From Paracamarosporium sp. OC-R06-R3 (taxonomy: Eukaryota; Ascomycota; Dothideomycetes; Pleosporales; Didymosphaeriaceae), in contig JACVRA010000113.1 of NCBI GenBank assembly GCA_019828545.1, positions 248,001 to 312,000 on the forward strand: 64,000 nucleotides of DNA, given 5' to 3'. Under the pieces are notes generated by a model. It had not been told where the DNA came from. It searched no databases and saw only the letters and a program-made list of their open reading frames with translations. Below are positions 12,022 to 23,078 of this stretch, in pieces; the first letter of the stretch is position 1, and each line of letters opens with the position of its first letter. Made by a program: the position numbers and the translations under genes.

Positions 12022-13402
12022 GGATGCTTCTCTCGCAAGACAGGAGGATCGCCGAGGCCAAATTCATGTCGGATTTGCCAGCTTCCCGATTCAATGCAAA
12101 CCGCATCACCAGCTAAGGAACTCTTACTACCTGCATCGCTTGCTTTATGCTCGTAACGTAGGGTTCTCATACTCGTTGTAACATGGATGAAGCCTAGGCT
12201 TTAGTTTGCGGTTGGCCCTCGGGTTGCTATCTTGTTCGGTCACTTTCTGTTTCCAGCAGGCATGACCATTAGGTAGCTAAACAAAAAGCATTCAATCAAC
12301 AACAATGTACTCTGAAACACGTATTTTTCGTTGTTGTGTAGAGCCGTCCTTTGATACAGTGACGCACCAAAAGTTGCACTGACCTGCGTAGACCGAGAAT
12401 AGGCATCGACGAGGTTAACTATGTTTCAACTTTTGATTTGGTTCTCTAAGATCCGGTGGTGAGGGTGAGGCATGTATACAAGTTAGCCAGCAAAGGAGTG
12501 GCACGGTAGTGGGACTGACAATCGCCCTCACCACACAATGGCAAGAGGACATATACACTATGCGATACGGTACGCGGTCTCTTTCACGGAGAATGCACTC
12601 TCCAGTACAATATGGTATACCTGTGGGCGAAGAAAAGAATATGGACCCCCCGCGGCTGTGTCTTCCCCATGCGTTAGCCTTGCCTATGTTTCACAAAGCC
12701 CTCTGGAAGGGGAAGAACACATTGAGATTGCAGCACTCGCTACTATGTCGGCCTTTAGATTACACACCGCGGAGTTACATATGCAGTAGATACGCTGGTG
12801 GCCGTCCCTGAAACAGTGTTCGCACGCTGTGCACTTTGGCATCTAGTATGGGAACCCCTGAGCCTCGTGCTGATGTTCCATAAGCTGCAAACACCGAAAA
12901 ACAAGCGGCCACAGACGATGGTGCCTACGTTTTCTAGAACGTGCGCGTCGAGCCGGCCTTGTCTTCTGCGGTGATTGTGAAAGTGAAGAGCTCAGGCGGA
13001 CGAGTATATAACTGCGGCCGTCCCCTCAGATGACCTCGCCCTCTCTCCTACACCCCACACCCCTCATTATCAGAACTCTCCCAAACCAAGCCTACCAACT
13101 CTGCCAACCGAGCTCAGCAAGATTCTGCCTTTTCTCGTACGCACAGCGACAATTTTCTAGGGTCGAGTGGTGAAGTAATCAGGACAGGGAGTCCGCGGTT
13201 CATTTTGGCGAGCGCCCGGGCGAACCTCCAAGTCCCGTCCGTCTCTCAACCAGCAACCCAACCTCCTACGCGCGGCGCGACGCACGCAACCCTCTACGCG
13301 CTGTCTGCAGCCAAATTCCCCAGATAGCACGCGTGGCAAGTATTAATTGAAGCTCTGCCGTCGCGCACCGCGCTTACAAACCTTGCAGTGGTCCTCGTCG
13401 CG
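12022..13402. other. Intergenic: downstream of the EBP1-like gene and RCO1 promoter
   Basis: 1.38 kb without a supported gene. A TATA-like TATATAA lies at 13005-13011, followed by a pyrimidine-rich stretch at about 13030-13060, the pattern of a fungal core promoter, roughly 390 bp upstream of the RCO1 start. The frames at 12509-12811 have no family resemblance. Confidence 0.45.
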
Positions 13403-16400
13403 ATGCCGGCCGTCCGCAAGCCCAAATCGCGAACCAGCACTCCTATCACACACGGCAATTCGTCCCCTTACGACGCGGAACCCCGGAAGGCAAAGATGCA
13501 AAGCTCACTTGACATGTGGGTTGAGCCAGCACCTCAAAACCCTGCCCCCTCCTTCGAAGAGTACGGCCTCGCGCGACACGGCGTCCTCGAAACCATGGCA
13601 CCCCTCGGCGTCCCTCCTACCACCAAGGTCAAGCAAAAGGCCCGTAGTCTGGGCGACTCGCTTGCCAAGGGCACTGCGTTGGGCAGGAAGGGCGCGGCAT
13701 TCGGCGAAGAGGAGGCATCCACGCCGGAATTGACGCCCGCCCCCGAAGTCGAGCGGGACGGCTCCGAGCGCCTGGACGACGAGGACGAGGACTTGCAGAT
13801 GCCCTTTCCCGAGCAGGAGGAGGAGGAAGATGACGACTACATGCCCAAGCCGAACCCAAAGAAGAAGCAGAAGACTTCGCATGGCACCAAAACACCTGTC
13901 AGGGGCAAAGGCTTTGCACAGAACAAACCAGCCAGCAACGCAAAATCACCGGCCAGGAATGGCGCCAGCAAGACGACATCCACGGCACCCGCGCCTGCGG
14001 TCACACAGGATAACACGCCTCCTCGCTCCCTAGATGCAGCGCTCATGCAGACCATCGAGATTGCGGTTAACGATGCTCATGCTCGTTCTATCAAGGACAA
14101 TCGACCCAATGTTGGCATTGCCCTGAGGCGAATGTTCAATAGTGGCAAGTCCGATGTGACGCTGGCACACGCCCTGAACGGTATCATTCATCAGAAAGAG
14201 TCGGCCGAAGACTGGTCAAATTTCCGCGGCTTCATCAAAGCAGCGAAAAAGACCATCAAGCGCGAATGGAAAATCCAAAAAGCTGAAGAGGCAGCAAAAG
14301 CCGCGAAGACGCATCCGTCGTCCGAGTTCACTGCACAAAACGAGGCCGAAGTGTCTTCGCCAGCTGCTGACGGTGAAGGCGCGCTCCACCCCACCAATCT
14401 CGAGGTCCAACCTATTGTTGTCGCACCCACTACTGAGTCTCATTCACTCGACGCTACTAGATCTCCTGCAGACACCTCGGACGGTATTGGAGTTGCTGAA
14501 CCAACACCCCATCCACTTAGCACTGCCCCGGCCTTTCCGGCAGCCGAAGCATCAACCCCGCCCGCCCCCAGGATGGGATCCAAGTCGCCCCGTAAACGCA
14601 CTGCGAACGGCATTGCTGCTCCCAGCAACGAAGTAGATGCAGGCGGCGCTGATGCTTCTACTGCTGCTCCCACCCCTGTCCCCAAATCCCCTGCAGGCAG
14701 TGATTCGGGACTCTCAGAGGTTGACGAAGAAATCTTGCACACGGGACCTCCTCAGCCCACGACTCAGGTGAACGGCAATGGCGCCGTAGCGGCCAACAAG
14801 AAATTGAAGAGCATGCCAGGAAGAGGCGGCAAGAAACAACAAGGCTCTCGAGCCAACTCGGAGAAGCCGTCCGCTAAGCCACACAAGAGATTTAAGCAGA
14901 ACGCGCCGCGAACCGCAGAGCAGCTGGCCGAGGAGGCAGAGGTTGAAAAGAGACGGCAAGAGCTTGCCCAGAACCAGCAGGACCGCTTCCGCGAGCAGCT
15001 GTCTGGATATGCCCCCGTGTCTGACATGCGCTTCGACGACGACGAGACTGCGTCCATGACCGAGTCGATTGCTGCCATGGGCCCGCCGGGCGACATCAAC
15101 AGGCCACGACGACCAGGCCGGCCTTCTGCGCGCAACGGTCTATCTGTGCAGACAGGCGGCATGAAGCGTGGTCGGGAAAACTCCATCTTTTCGTCGCCGC
15201 ACCCTGATTCGGCAGCGACCAGCCGACCCTCTACGCCTGCAGCCGTCAGCCACATGCCGACCAAGCGCTTGAAGCTCAATAACGGCCAGGCTGGGCAGGC
15301 AGCGAGGACGAAGAAATCGTAAGTATTCGCCTTTTTCGTGTTTCCACTCATCCCTGTCCCCTTGTGTTGGGGCGCTGGAGGCCAGCACCCGTTTCATGCA
15401 GGGGTGCAACTGTCGATTGAGCAAGCTCAACGTGGTTTCTCGTGTTTGCATCACCTCTCGACCAGTCCTTGGATCAACGAAGCAAACTAACATAGTTTTG
15501 TGCCTAGGCCGATCAAAAATCGCGATGGGCCCATTGCCGGAATCCCACATACTGGCGGTGGCGGTTCGAGACAGTTGGGGCCTGATGACAATGACCCAGT
15601 AAGTGCCACTCAAATTCCCGCTCCACCCAACCACACCATCTTCCTTCCACCACACGATCCGTCCACAACAAGCACCCATTTTCCCACCACTTCCACCCAT
15701 GATCTTCGCTACACATGTCGCCCCGCTCAAATATCCATACTCGCCTCCTAGTTCAACGTTATCACCTCCTCTAACTCCCTGCCAGGACTCGCCACCATCA
15801 GAGAGCGATGACCTTTGTTCAGCCTGCAGAGGTGCTGGCGAGTTTGTCTGCTGCGATACTTGTCCACGCGTCTTCCATTTTCTATGCTGCGACCCACCGC
15901 GGCTCGATGCTCCTAGGGGGTCTTTCTTCTGCCATGTCTGCACCAAATCCACCGAGGATCTTTCCGTGGAGACGCCCTTGCGACCGCTTTTCCAGGCACT
16001 TGAAAACATCAATCCCCGCGCGTTTGCGCTACCGGCTGACATTCAAACCCATTTTGAGAACGTTGCTGCGCGTCCTGATGGCTCTTACCACGAAGACGTC
16101 AAGAAATTCCCTCTGTAAGTACGACGCGTTCTTGCTCGCTGGCATGACCAACTAACAATGCGCAGCTCGAAAAACAGTGGCTATGGTTACCAGAAGCCTG
16201 ATTACACAAAGGTCCTCGATGGCGACAAGCCTATCTTGTGTGCATCGTGTGGAATGACATCTGGCGGCAAACGCCAAATGCTGAAGTGCGACTACTGCGC
16301 GGCTTACTGGCACTTGGACTGCCTGGATCCTCCCATGGCGAATCCACCCCACATCAACCTTGAGTCTTCGCACCGTGACGCCTGGCGATGCCCTCGTCAC

Positions 16401-17146
16401 ATCGAACACGATTTTCGAAGCGGTTATGTTGCACAGAACGACATCAACGGTGCACAGGACGCTACCATGGTCGACGCGCCGCTCTCTAGGCTTGGCCGGA
16501 AGGTGCGCAAGCCTAGGCATCCTCAGGTCATCCAACCCACTTTCTCCCGCGGTATTCGCAACAACGGGCTCATTGATGTTATCAATGATCCCGATGACGA
16601 CACTGATGGTGAGGGTAACTACGTGTTTGGTGGTGAAGAGAAGGACAACAGCTCTAGTGTCTACCGTGTGCCAGAGAAGGGTCTCATTCTCGACTTCATT
16701 GACAAGGTCAAAGTGTAAGTGCAATCGTCTGTCGCATTTCGTTCTTTGGTTACTGACTTTACTTGCAGCGGTCGTATCAACAAGGCTGCAAAGCTTGCTG
16801 AGAGCCGTGCGCAGCACAAGTCGTCAATGCACCATTTTGCCGCTCGCCCGATCCAGCAACAACAAGCTGCGCTCAACCTTGCGAAACTGGCCAACAAAGA
16901 AAAGGACATAGGCCTGAATGAGAGCAGCGTTGATGCGCTTGTTCTCAGTCTCACTGTAAGCTCCATCCCTTCCTAGACTTTGGTGTTTGATCGGCGCTAA
17001 TTCACGTGAAACAGGCCGAAGCTCCGAACGCTGTCGTCACGGCTATCGACACTACTGCTCCGCCACCGGTTTCCAACGAGGAACGCGATGTGCTTCTAAA
17101 GTTGCAGGAGCTGATTAAGGTCCGTCTTGGTGGCGCTACAGCGTGA
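13403..17146 (+). CDS. RCO1: RCO1-like double-PHD-finger protein (Rpd3S histone deacetylase subunit)
   Basis: Six exons: 13403-15318, 15508-15598, 15786-16114, 16166-16714, 16769-16955 and 17015-17146, giving 1067 residues. The start is the ATG at 13403; the open frame extends upstream only through a GTG. The first ~640 residues are low-complexity (Ala/Pro/Ser/Lys) with one ordered patch around DNRPNVGIALRRMFNSGKSDVTL. PHD1 (about 680-725) has Cys ligands CSAC...CCDTC..FHFLC...FFCHVC. PHD2 (about 804-855) has CASC...CDYC..YWHLDC...WRCPRH. In yeast, Rco1 directs Rpd3S to nucleosomes methylated on H3K36 and suppresses cryptic transcription. The PHD pair and the conserved block between them support this call. 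Introns of 189 and 187 nt flank the 91-nt second exon. Confidence 0.88.
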
Positions 17147-18888
17147 GGAATTCGAACCAATCGACAAGCGCGTTTGGTTTTTGTACTATGGACTGGCTAC
17201 TCTTCCAGCTCCCTCGCGTTGCCAAAGTATTCGACATGCCTACAGCCTTTGAACCTTTTCGAGCTGTTCATCTGTCTCGACAAAAGGCCTCGCATGTGGC
17301 ATGACCCCTCGACCCCTATATCACCCGCCTCCCAACCGATTTCCTCCCGCGCTCTAAGCGAAATCCTCGCCACTAGCGCGTCTTGCCCAGCCACCTCTGT
17401 TCAGGCCATGTGTTTCTAAAAAGCTTTGCTGCCTTCTATGGCCGATGTTCGATCCAGTCTCGGCGTTTGCGTGTTCGGCGCTCTCCTTTCCTTGTTCATC
17501 TGTCAGGCTCGGATTTCTTCAAAGGTTCGGTCCAGCGCTATCGGCGCTTGTAACACTTGCTTCCCTATCTGCTCCGGACTTCGGGGCCATTCTCAGACCA
17601 GACTTGCAACAGCGGCTCTCTTTCTTCTTGTTTACCGAAAGAGGTTTGTAAATTGCCTCTGCACATTACTGCATAGCGTGGAGTTTTTACTGGCATTATG
17701 GGCAAACATGTCATCTTGTGGCTTCCGGCGTGGAGCTTTTAGCCTGGCGTAGTTTTATGATCACTGCAAGATTCCTTCGTTATTGACCGAGGGTTCTTTA
17801 CACTAGCAGTTGATTGGAATGATTCTATATGTTTTTGTTGGGATGGACGGATCGTGGTTCACTGGCTGTGTCCGGGAGAAAGACAGACTGCAGGGACATG
17901 GGCAAGGGAAGGTTGATTTGCATATTAGACAGTTTTGAGGAGATGTAGGCTATGAATCAGTGGGGTTACACGTTAAGTGTTATTGTTTATGGCTGGTTGA
18001 GTATGACTACAGGTTAGAGTGATGATGTAAGAGTGCCAGCCGTCTTTCCAAAATGCTTCGAGTATCTACCCCTCCATAAGGGGGAAGCGAGCCATCCTCC
18101 ACTGAAATCAACACCATTTCGCACTGCGTGCTACCTCAGCATAAACGTCAGCAGTGAATACCTTTTTTTTTTCAGGTTGGCTTGTCATGAGTACCATTCG
18201 TGCACCCAGCCTGGTACACAATATTGCCCTTACAAATCGAAAAATCAGGATCGTCCAAGCCTTCAACTGACTCCATAGCCTGGTCACACAGCCGGTCAAG
18301 GCACCACAACATCAACGTGCAGTTCACTCTCAACATTGAGAGGCAACAGCAACGAGCACGACGTCTACGGAGTCCGCAGCTCTGACCGGACCCGCACCCA
18401 CGCTCCCGGGCTGGTGTGGAGGACGACGGACGCAAGGGATCCTCCATTGAACACGTATCACGCACGTTGTTCAAAACAAGCAAGGGACGCCATGCCGCAT
18501 GCGGACAAATCGCGACGGGAGTACGGCGCTGACCAGTGCTGATGCTGCAGCAATAAACAGGGTACAGCGAGGAGATGGACGTGATACGACACAAAAATGC
18601 AAAGGGTGGTGCAAAGGGGGGGCTGATTCAGGGGTGTGGTGGGAGGATTGAGGAAGGTGGACCATGCGGTGGGAGCAAAGACAAAATGTTTCAGAGGGCT
18701 GATTGGCTACGATGCTGGTCAATTGGCCACATAGTTTCGTGCAACACTCTTGCATTAAGCTAGTTGGGTTGACTTGTGCTATCTTACGTGGAGCTATGCC
18801 GCTATCTCTATGGTCTGAAAATGTCTCGCTCGAAGCTGGACAGGACTGAAAATTGGGGAAAGAAAGGGAGAAGGGCAGACAGAACAGT
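17147..18888. other. Convergent intergenic region with no gene seen
   Basis: 1.74 kb between the RCO1 stop and the asparaginyl-tRNA synthetase stop. It holds two facing 3' ends. A T10 tract lies at 18163-18172, followed by CAGG, which looks like an acceptor but has no matching coding frame. Small frames on both strands have no domain. Nothing else is supported. Confidence 0.45.
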
Positions 18889-20723
18889 CTACGGCTTACA
18901 GCGACCGAAGTAGCGCGGGTATAGGCAAGTATCGCGGACGGTGTGCTGCTTGCAGAGCCATGCAAGGAATCGCTCGAGACCGAGACCGTAGCCGCCGTGG
19001 GGAGAGCTACCGTATCTATGCACATATTAGCGACCGTTAAACCCAGAGATAATGCGGGTCAAGACTTACTTCCTCTGATCCGTGTACCAGTAGTAGCTAG
19101 TGGGATCGATACCCTCCCTCTTGAATGCCGCCATCAACTCCTCATGCTGGTCAATCCTCATGCTGCCACCCACGATCTCGCCGACACCAGGCATCAAACA
19201 ATCCACGCTCTCGGTTACTCGCGGGTCTTCCTTGTCCTTGAGCATGTAGAAGGCCTTAATTTCGGTAGGGAAATGTGTGAGGAAGATGGGTCGGTTGATG
19301 ATGTCTGTCATTTTGCGCTCAGCAGCTTCAGCAATGTCATCACCAAACTTGTGTGGCTCGCCGTCCTCGTTTTCGATGTTGTGTTCAACCAACCAGTCGA
19401 TGGCTTCCGAGTACTTCATGCGCTTGAATGGTCGCTCGGGCATCTGAAATTCGGGGTTAAGGTCCCGAACGTATTGCCTAATGGTTGGATCTTCGAGAGC
19501 GACTTCCAAGACACGGCACATGAGAGTTTCTAAATGATCGAGCAAATCATCAAAGTGGACGAAATCCAGTTCGGCTTCGACGTGGGTGTATTCTGCGAGA
19601 TGTCGCCGGGTCAGAGACTTCTCGGCACGGAAAGACTTCTCGATACAATAGACATCGCCCATCGACGGTAAGCAGGTCTCGAGGTAGAGTTGTGAGGACT
19701 GGGTCAGGAAAGCTTCCTCATTGTAGTATGGGAGGCCGAACAGAGTAGCACCGCCTTCGACCATGGTCTGTACGAGTGCTGGAGGGCTGACCTTGCGGCT
19801 ATAAGATGTTGTTAGTACTATTCTTTATGATTTCTAAGGTGCGAGACCTACAATCGAAGCTCCTTGTACGCAACGTGGAAAGCCCATTCTACAGCATCTC
19901 GCACAATCAAGACCTTTGAGGCCGTCTCACCACGAAGAGTGAGGTGCCTGAGATCAAGCAATGTCGCGTGCTCAGTGTCTTTGGAGACGCGGTTGGTGAT
20001 GGCCTCATCACCGCCAGCTGCCTGCCAACCGGGATGGATCTTATAGTAATCCGCATGTAGTTCCCGGCCATTGGGTGCGTGTGCTCCTTCTGGGACCTCC
20101 CTCAGCTCACCAAGAATCTCCATACTCGTCTCGCGGGTCAGTGTGAGGGCGTCGTAGGTTTTCGCAAGCTGGCCCTGGAGGATGACCTGCATGAAGCCAT
20201 AACCATCTCGCAGTGTGATGAACATGTTCTCCTTCTGTCTCCGCTCGCGATGCACCCTGCCAAACACACGCACCCTCGTTCCCTTCACATCTTTGCCATC
20301 ACCCAGCTGGACCTTCTGCGGATCTGTCTCGTCGAGCTTGATTCTGATGGGCGCCGGCAGGCTCTTGTCCTCCTCCAGCGTGATCTTCTTCGCCTCATCC
20401 AAGACTCTGGTCCGGTCTGCCAGGGTCTTTGCTTGCTGAGCTTCCAGCTCCTGTGCCTTCTCCGCCTTCTTCTTCTGCGCCTTTGCAAAGTTGACAGCCT
20501 TCTTCAGAGCGGCTTTGGCAGCGGGCTTCCACTCCAAGCGCGCCGAGGCGTCTGAGCCTTCAGGGATTTCGCCGGTCACGCTCTTGCGCGTGAGGAACTT
20601 GTGAGACTCGCCGTGGGTGAGGACCGCGAAGCCCAGCGACTTGAAGGGCAGGCTCTCGTCGCCGGTTTGGGTGTCGATGTCCTGGCCGACGTCCTCGTCG
20701 ATGTAGTATGTGGATTCCGCCAT
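18889..20723 (-). CDS. DED81: Asparaginyl-tRNA synthetase, cytosolic
   Basis: Three exons on the minus strand: 20723-19852, 19798-19070 and 19015-18889, with introns of 53 and 54 nt, giving 575 residues. The start is the ATG giving [11 protein letters not shown]; the frame runs further upstream only through non-ATG codons. An N-terminal extension with a charged helix (about 60-110) precedes the OB-fold anticodon-binding domain ([19 protein letters not shown]). The class II catalytic core shows motif 2 ([19 protein letters not shown]) and motif 3 ([13 protein letters not shown]). The ending [11 protein letters not shown] is the usual AsnRS terminus, and the [14 protein letters not shown] block distinguishes it from aspartyl enzymes. 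The enzyme charges tRNA-Asn in the cytosol. Confidence 0.96.
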
Positions 20724-21349
20724 GATGACTGCAATTGGCGCGGGCAAATGCTGCGCGGGAACAAGTCAAGGTGTAGCTGCGATTGTGTTGCGGTTCGTTG
20801 TCCTCGCGAGAAATAAAGTGTAGCGCGGGGGAGGGGTTGACTCAGCGCCCCTCGTGTGACTGTTTGATGCACTCTGTGTTTGCGATAAGCCCCGACACGG
20901 CCATTATCTACGACTCTTGCGCTGAACCGCATAATGCGCAAGATTGCAATGATCCCTGAAGCTTTCATTATCCCTCCCGGTCGTCTGTCGCGTGCCAATT
21001 GCACATCTAGTATGCTGGCCAATGATGGCACATGTGGCGTCGCCTGTGGCGCATGCAAGTACCTGGTCCTTCGCCCGTAGACGGATGCAGAAGACAATTG
21101 ACATGCCCGAAACTAGGGAATCTGGTGGAGACATGCCGTAATCCCGGCAAGGAACTTTGAAAGCAACAGGGACGCCTTTTGATGTACTCGCGTTACAAAT
21201 GGCATCATTGCTAGGATGAATTCCGCGCTTACAAACGGCAGTCACAAGCTTCGCCTTCAACATTATATATGTCATTGTACACCTGTGCAAAAGCCTTTTG
21301 ACACTGCTTCTAAGAAGCACTCAGACTTTGTTTAAACGAACCCGTCAGC
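20724..21349. promoter_or_regulatory. Divergent upstream region of AsnRS and the DOPA-dioxygenase-like gene
   Basis: 626 bp between two start codons on opposite strands, so it holds both promoters. No strong element or repeat is visible. The minus-strand frames crossing it are upstream continuations or shadows. Confidence 0.45.
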
Positions 21350-22090
21350 ATGTCAGAGCCATGGAATTACACATACCCTTCGCCTCTGGAAGGCTACCAA
21401 GGCCTTGAGCCACTGCCAAAGTAAGCGTCGCATTTGGAAGGGGGAAGCATCGACATCGTGCAACGTCGTGTATATGTCGCTAACTTGGCCGAACGACAGT
21501 GAAAAAGCAGAAGATGGCAAATCCTTCGTAAACCCACCAGCGAAAAAGAAAAGCGAAGCCTACACCAAATTCGTATCGCCCATCACAAACGGCACACGGG
21601 GAGGCTTCGAGTATGTTTGGAACTGAGCTTCTCCTATCAGGATACTCATTGAAATTCTACAGTATCCACATATACTTTCTTCAGACAAATACCGAAGAGA
21701 CCAAGTTCGCTAACGAGTTGTGGGAGCGCATACGACGAGAATGTGAACAATCCCGAATACTAGCATTTGAACGAACTGCTGCTGACAGACCCCGTAGTCC
21801 CCGAGCTTCGCATCTACAGAGTCTGGGACAAACCGATTGGGCCGCATCCATTGGCTATGTTTGAGGTGAACCTGTTCACGCCTGGTACATTAAACCTCCA
21901 CGTCTGCTTGAGACGGCGCTGACGGTATACAGAACAATTCGGGGCTTTCATTCCGTGGCTTGTGGTCAACAGGGGACCGCTCTCGGCGCTAATTCATCCA
22001 AACACTGACGATGAGCTGAGAGATCACACTCAGAGAGCAACATGGATGGGCCAGCCTTTACCATTATATGTGGGCATGTTGAAAAAGTAA
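21350..22090 (+). CDS. DOPA 4,5-dioxygenase-like protein
   Basis: Five small exons: 21350-21420, 21500-21610, 21663-21742, 21798-21884 and 21933-22090, giving 168 residues. Introns are 79, 52, 55 and 48 nt. After a polar head (about 1-60) comes the DOPA-dioxygenase family pattern: IHIYF near residue 62, FANELWERIRREFPELRIYR, GPHPLAMFEVNLFTPEQFGAFIPW and LIHPNTDDELRDHTQRATWMG. The His of HIYF, HPLAM and LIHPN are candidate metal ligands. Relatives are extradiol-type enzymes first described in betalain pigment formation in Amanita. Most ascomycete members are uncharacterised, so the substrate is open. No betalain or melanin genes sit beside it. The splice chain was set by conservation, since no exon exceeds 160 nt. 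Confidence 0.88.
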
Positions 22091-22381
22091 GGAGGCAGAC
22101 AGGATTCAAGTAGCTGTTGTCTTTGTTTCATATTAATCGTAGGCTTTTTTCTTGGCTAGTACGCTTTTACGTAGTGTGCCATGTTGGCAAATGCTGCCAT
22201 CGCCCTGGCGCCGCAGGAGACACAGCTCTGATGCCTCTTAATCCAGGTTCTACGCTCCAATAGCGCTACACAGGGGTAGTCCTACAGGGCAGACGAAAAT
22301 TGTCTCTCTTTCTCTCTCTCGTGTCCGGACTGCTTTGTCTTCTTCACTTCTGCAGGTATTACACGTGGCTCCAGTAGCGCT

Positions 22382-22861
22382 TCACCCTTTTATTTCCGTC
22401 GCACCCTTCTTCTTCTTCTTCTTATCCTTCTTTCCGCGCCTATCCCTCTTCTTCAGCCCACTCATGCCAATTTTACAGGCCTCTGCATACTGTACGAAGA
22501 AGGCATCCAGCTGGTCTGGCTGGACTACCGTCGACAGACTGATCTTAGCAACATCTTCCCTATCTGTTCCTTTTCGCTTGGTAGACTTGTTGTTGTTTGC
22601 CCGGATGAGTATTGGGAGAGGATTTTCGGGATGAGTGTCCCAGAGCGGGTCGTCAGCGACCTTTGTGGGCGTTTGGGGCTGGCTCTCGGTGTCGAAGGCT
22701 AACCGTTTTTGCGTGAGGTAGACGGTGCCATGACCTTTGTTACGATTGTACTCGAAGAGGTTGTTCAGTTGAGTAAAGAACTACGCAGGCTGTCAGTCGA
22801 GACAGCTGTCGGGTAGGTGCACCTTGTGTACCTCATCGTTGCTTAAATGGTCTCTGCCCAT
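22382..22861 (-). CDS. SRP14: Signal recognition particle subunit SRP14
   Basis: Two exons on the minus strand, 22861-22832 and 22780-22382, with a 51-nt intron, giving 142 residues. The start MGRDHLSNDEFFTQLNNLFEY is the typical SRP14 opening; the first exon encodes only ten residues. The core shows PLPILIRANNNKS and ISTVVQPDQLDAFFVQYA-type blocks (here ISLSTVVQPDQLDAFF), followed by a lysine-rich tail with consecutive Lys codons. SRP14 pairs with SRP9/SRP21-type proteins on the Alu domain of SRP RNA and slows translation elongation during ER targeting. The gene is divergent from the NOM1-like gene and convergent with the dioxygenase-like gene. Confidence 0.93.
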
Positions 22862-23078
22862 GGTGTGGTAGAGTCGATATGTGTCGCAGGCAGCTGAGCG
22901 ATGTTTCGGCCAGCGCGCGTCCGGTGGCGCTAAAACGTACTCAGGTGCGCGCGGGGGAGATGGTGAGAGATGGTGGTGAATTGGAGGTGCGGGTGGGGCT
23001 TGGTGTGTGCGGCGGAGGCGGGGGTGTTAAGTCCGCCGTGCTTGACTTTTTTCTGGGTCCAACAACGCTCACAACACA
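22862..23078. promoter_or_regulatory. Short divergent promoter of SRP14 and the NOM1/Sgd1 gene
   Basis: Only 217 bp separate the SRP14 start (minus) and the NOM1-like start (plus). The stretch is G-rich on the plus strand (about 22950-23030). A bidirectional promoter serving SRP and ribosome biogenesis genes is inferred from spacing. Confidence 0.5.

Noticed and set aside
13388..13402. Upstream extension of the RCO1-like frame beginning at 13388
   Set aside because: The first codon there is GTG and the sequence is MVLVA-like only if GTG initiates; the ATG at 13403 fits the family-like start.
15140..16042. 300-codon open frame on the minus strand opposite RCO1
   Set aside because: It lies over RCO1 coding sequence and introns, has no domain, and reflects the GC-rich codon pattern of the true gene.
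17147..17160. Box B-like GGTTCGAATTCC on the minus strand, a possible tRNA remnant
   Set aside because: Flanking bases cannot form a T-arm or acceptor stem, and there is no box A at the right distance.
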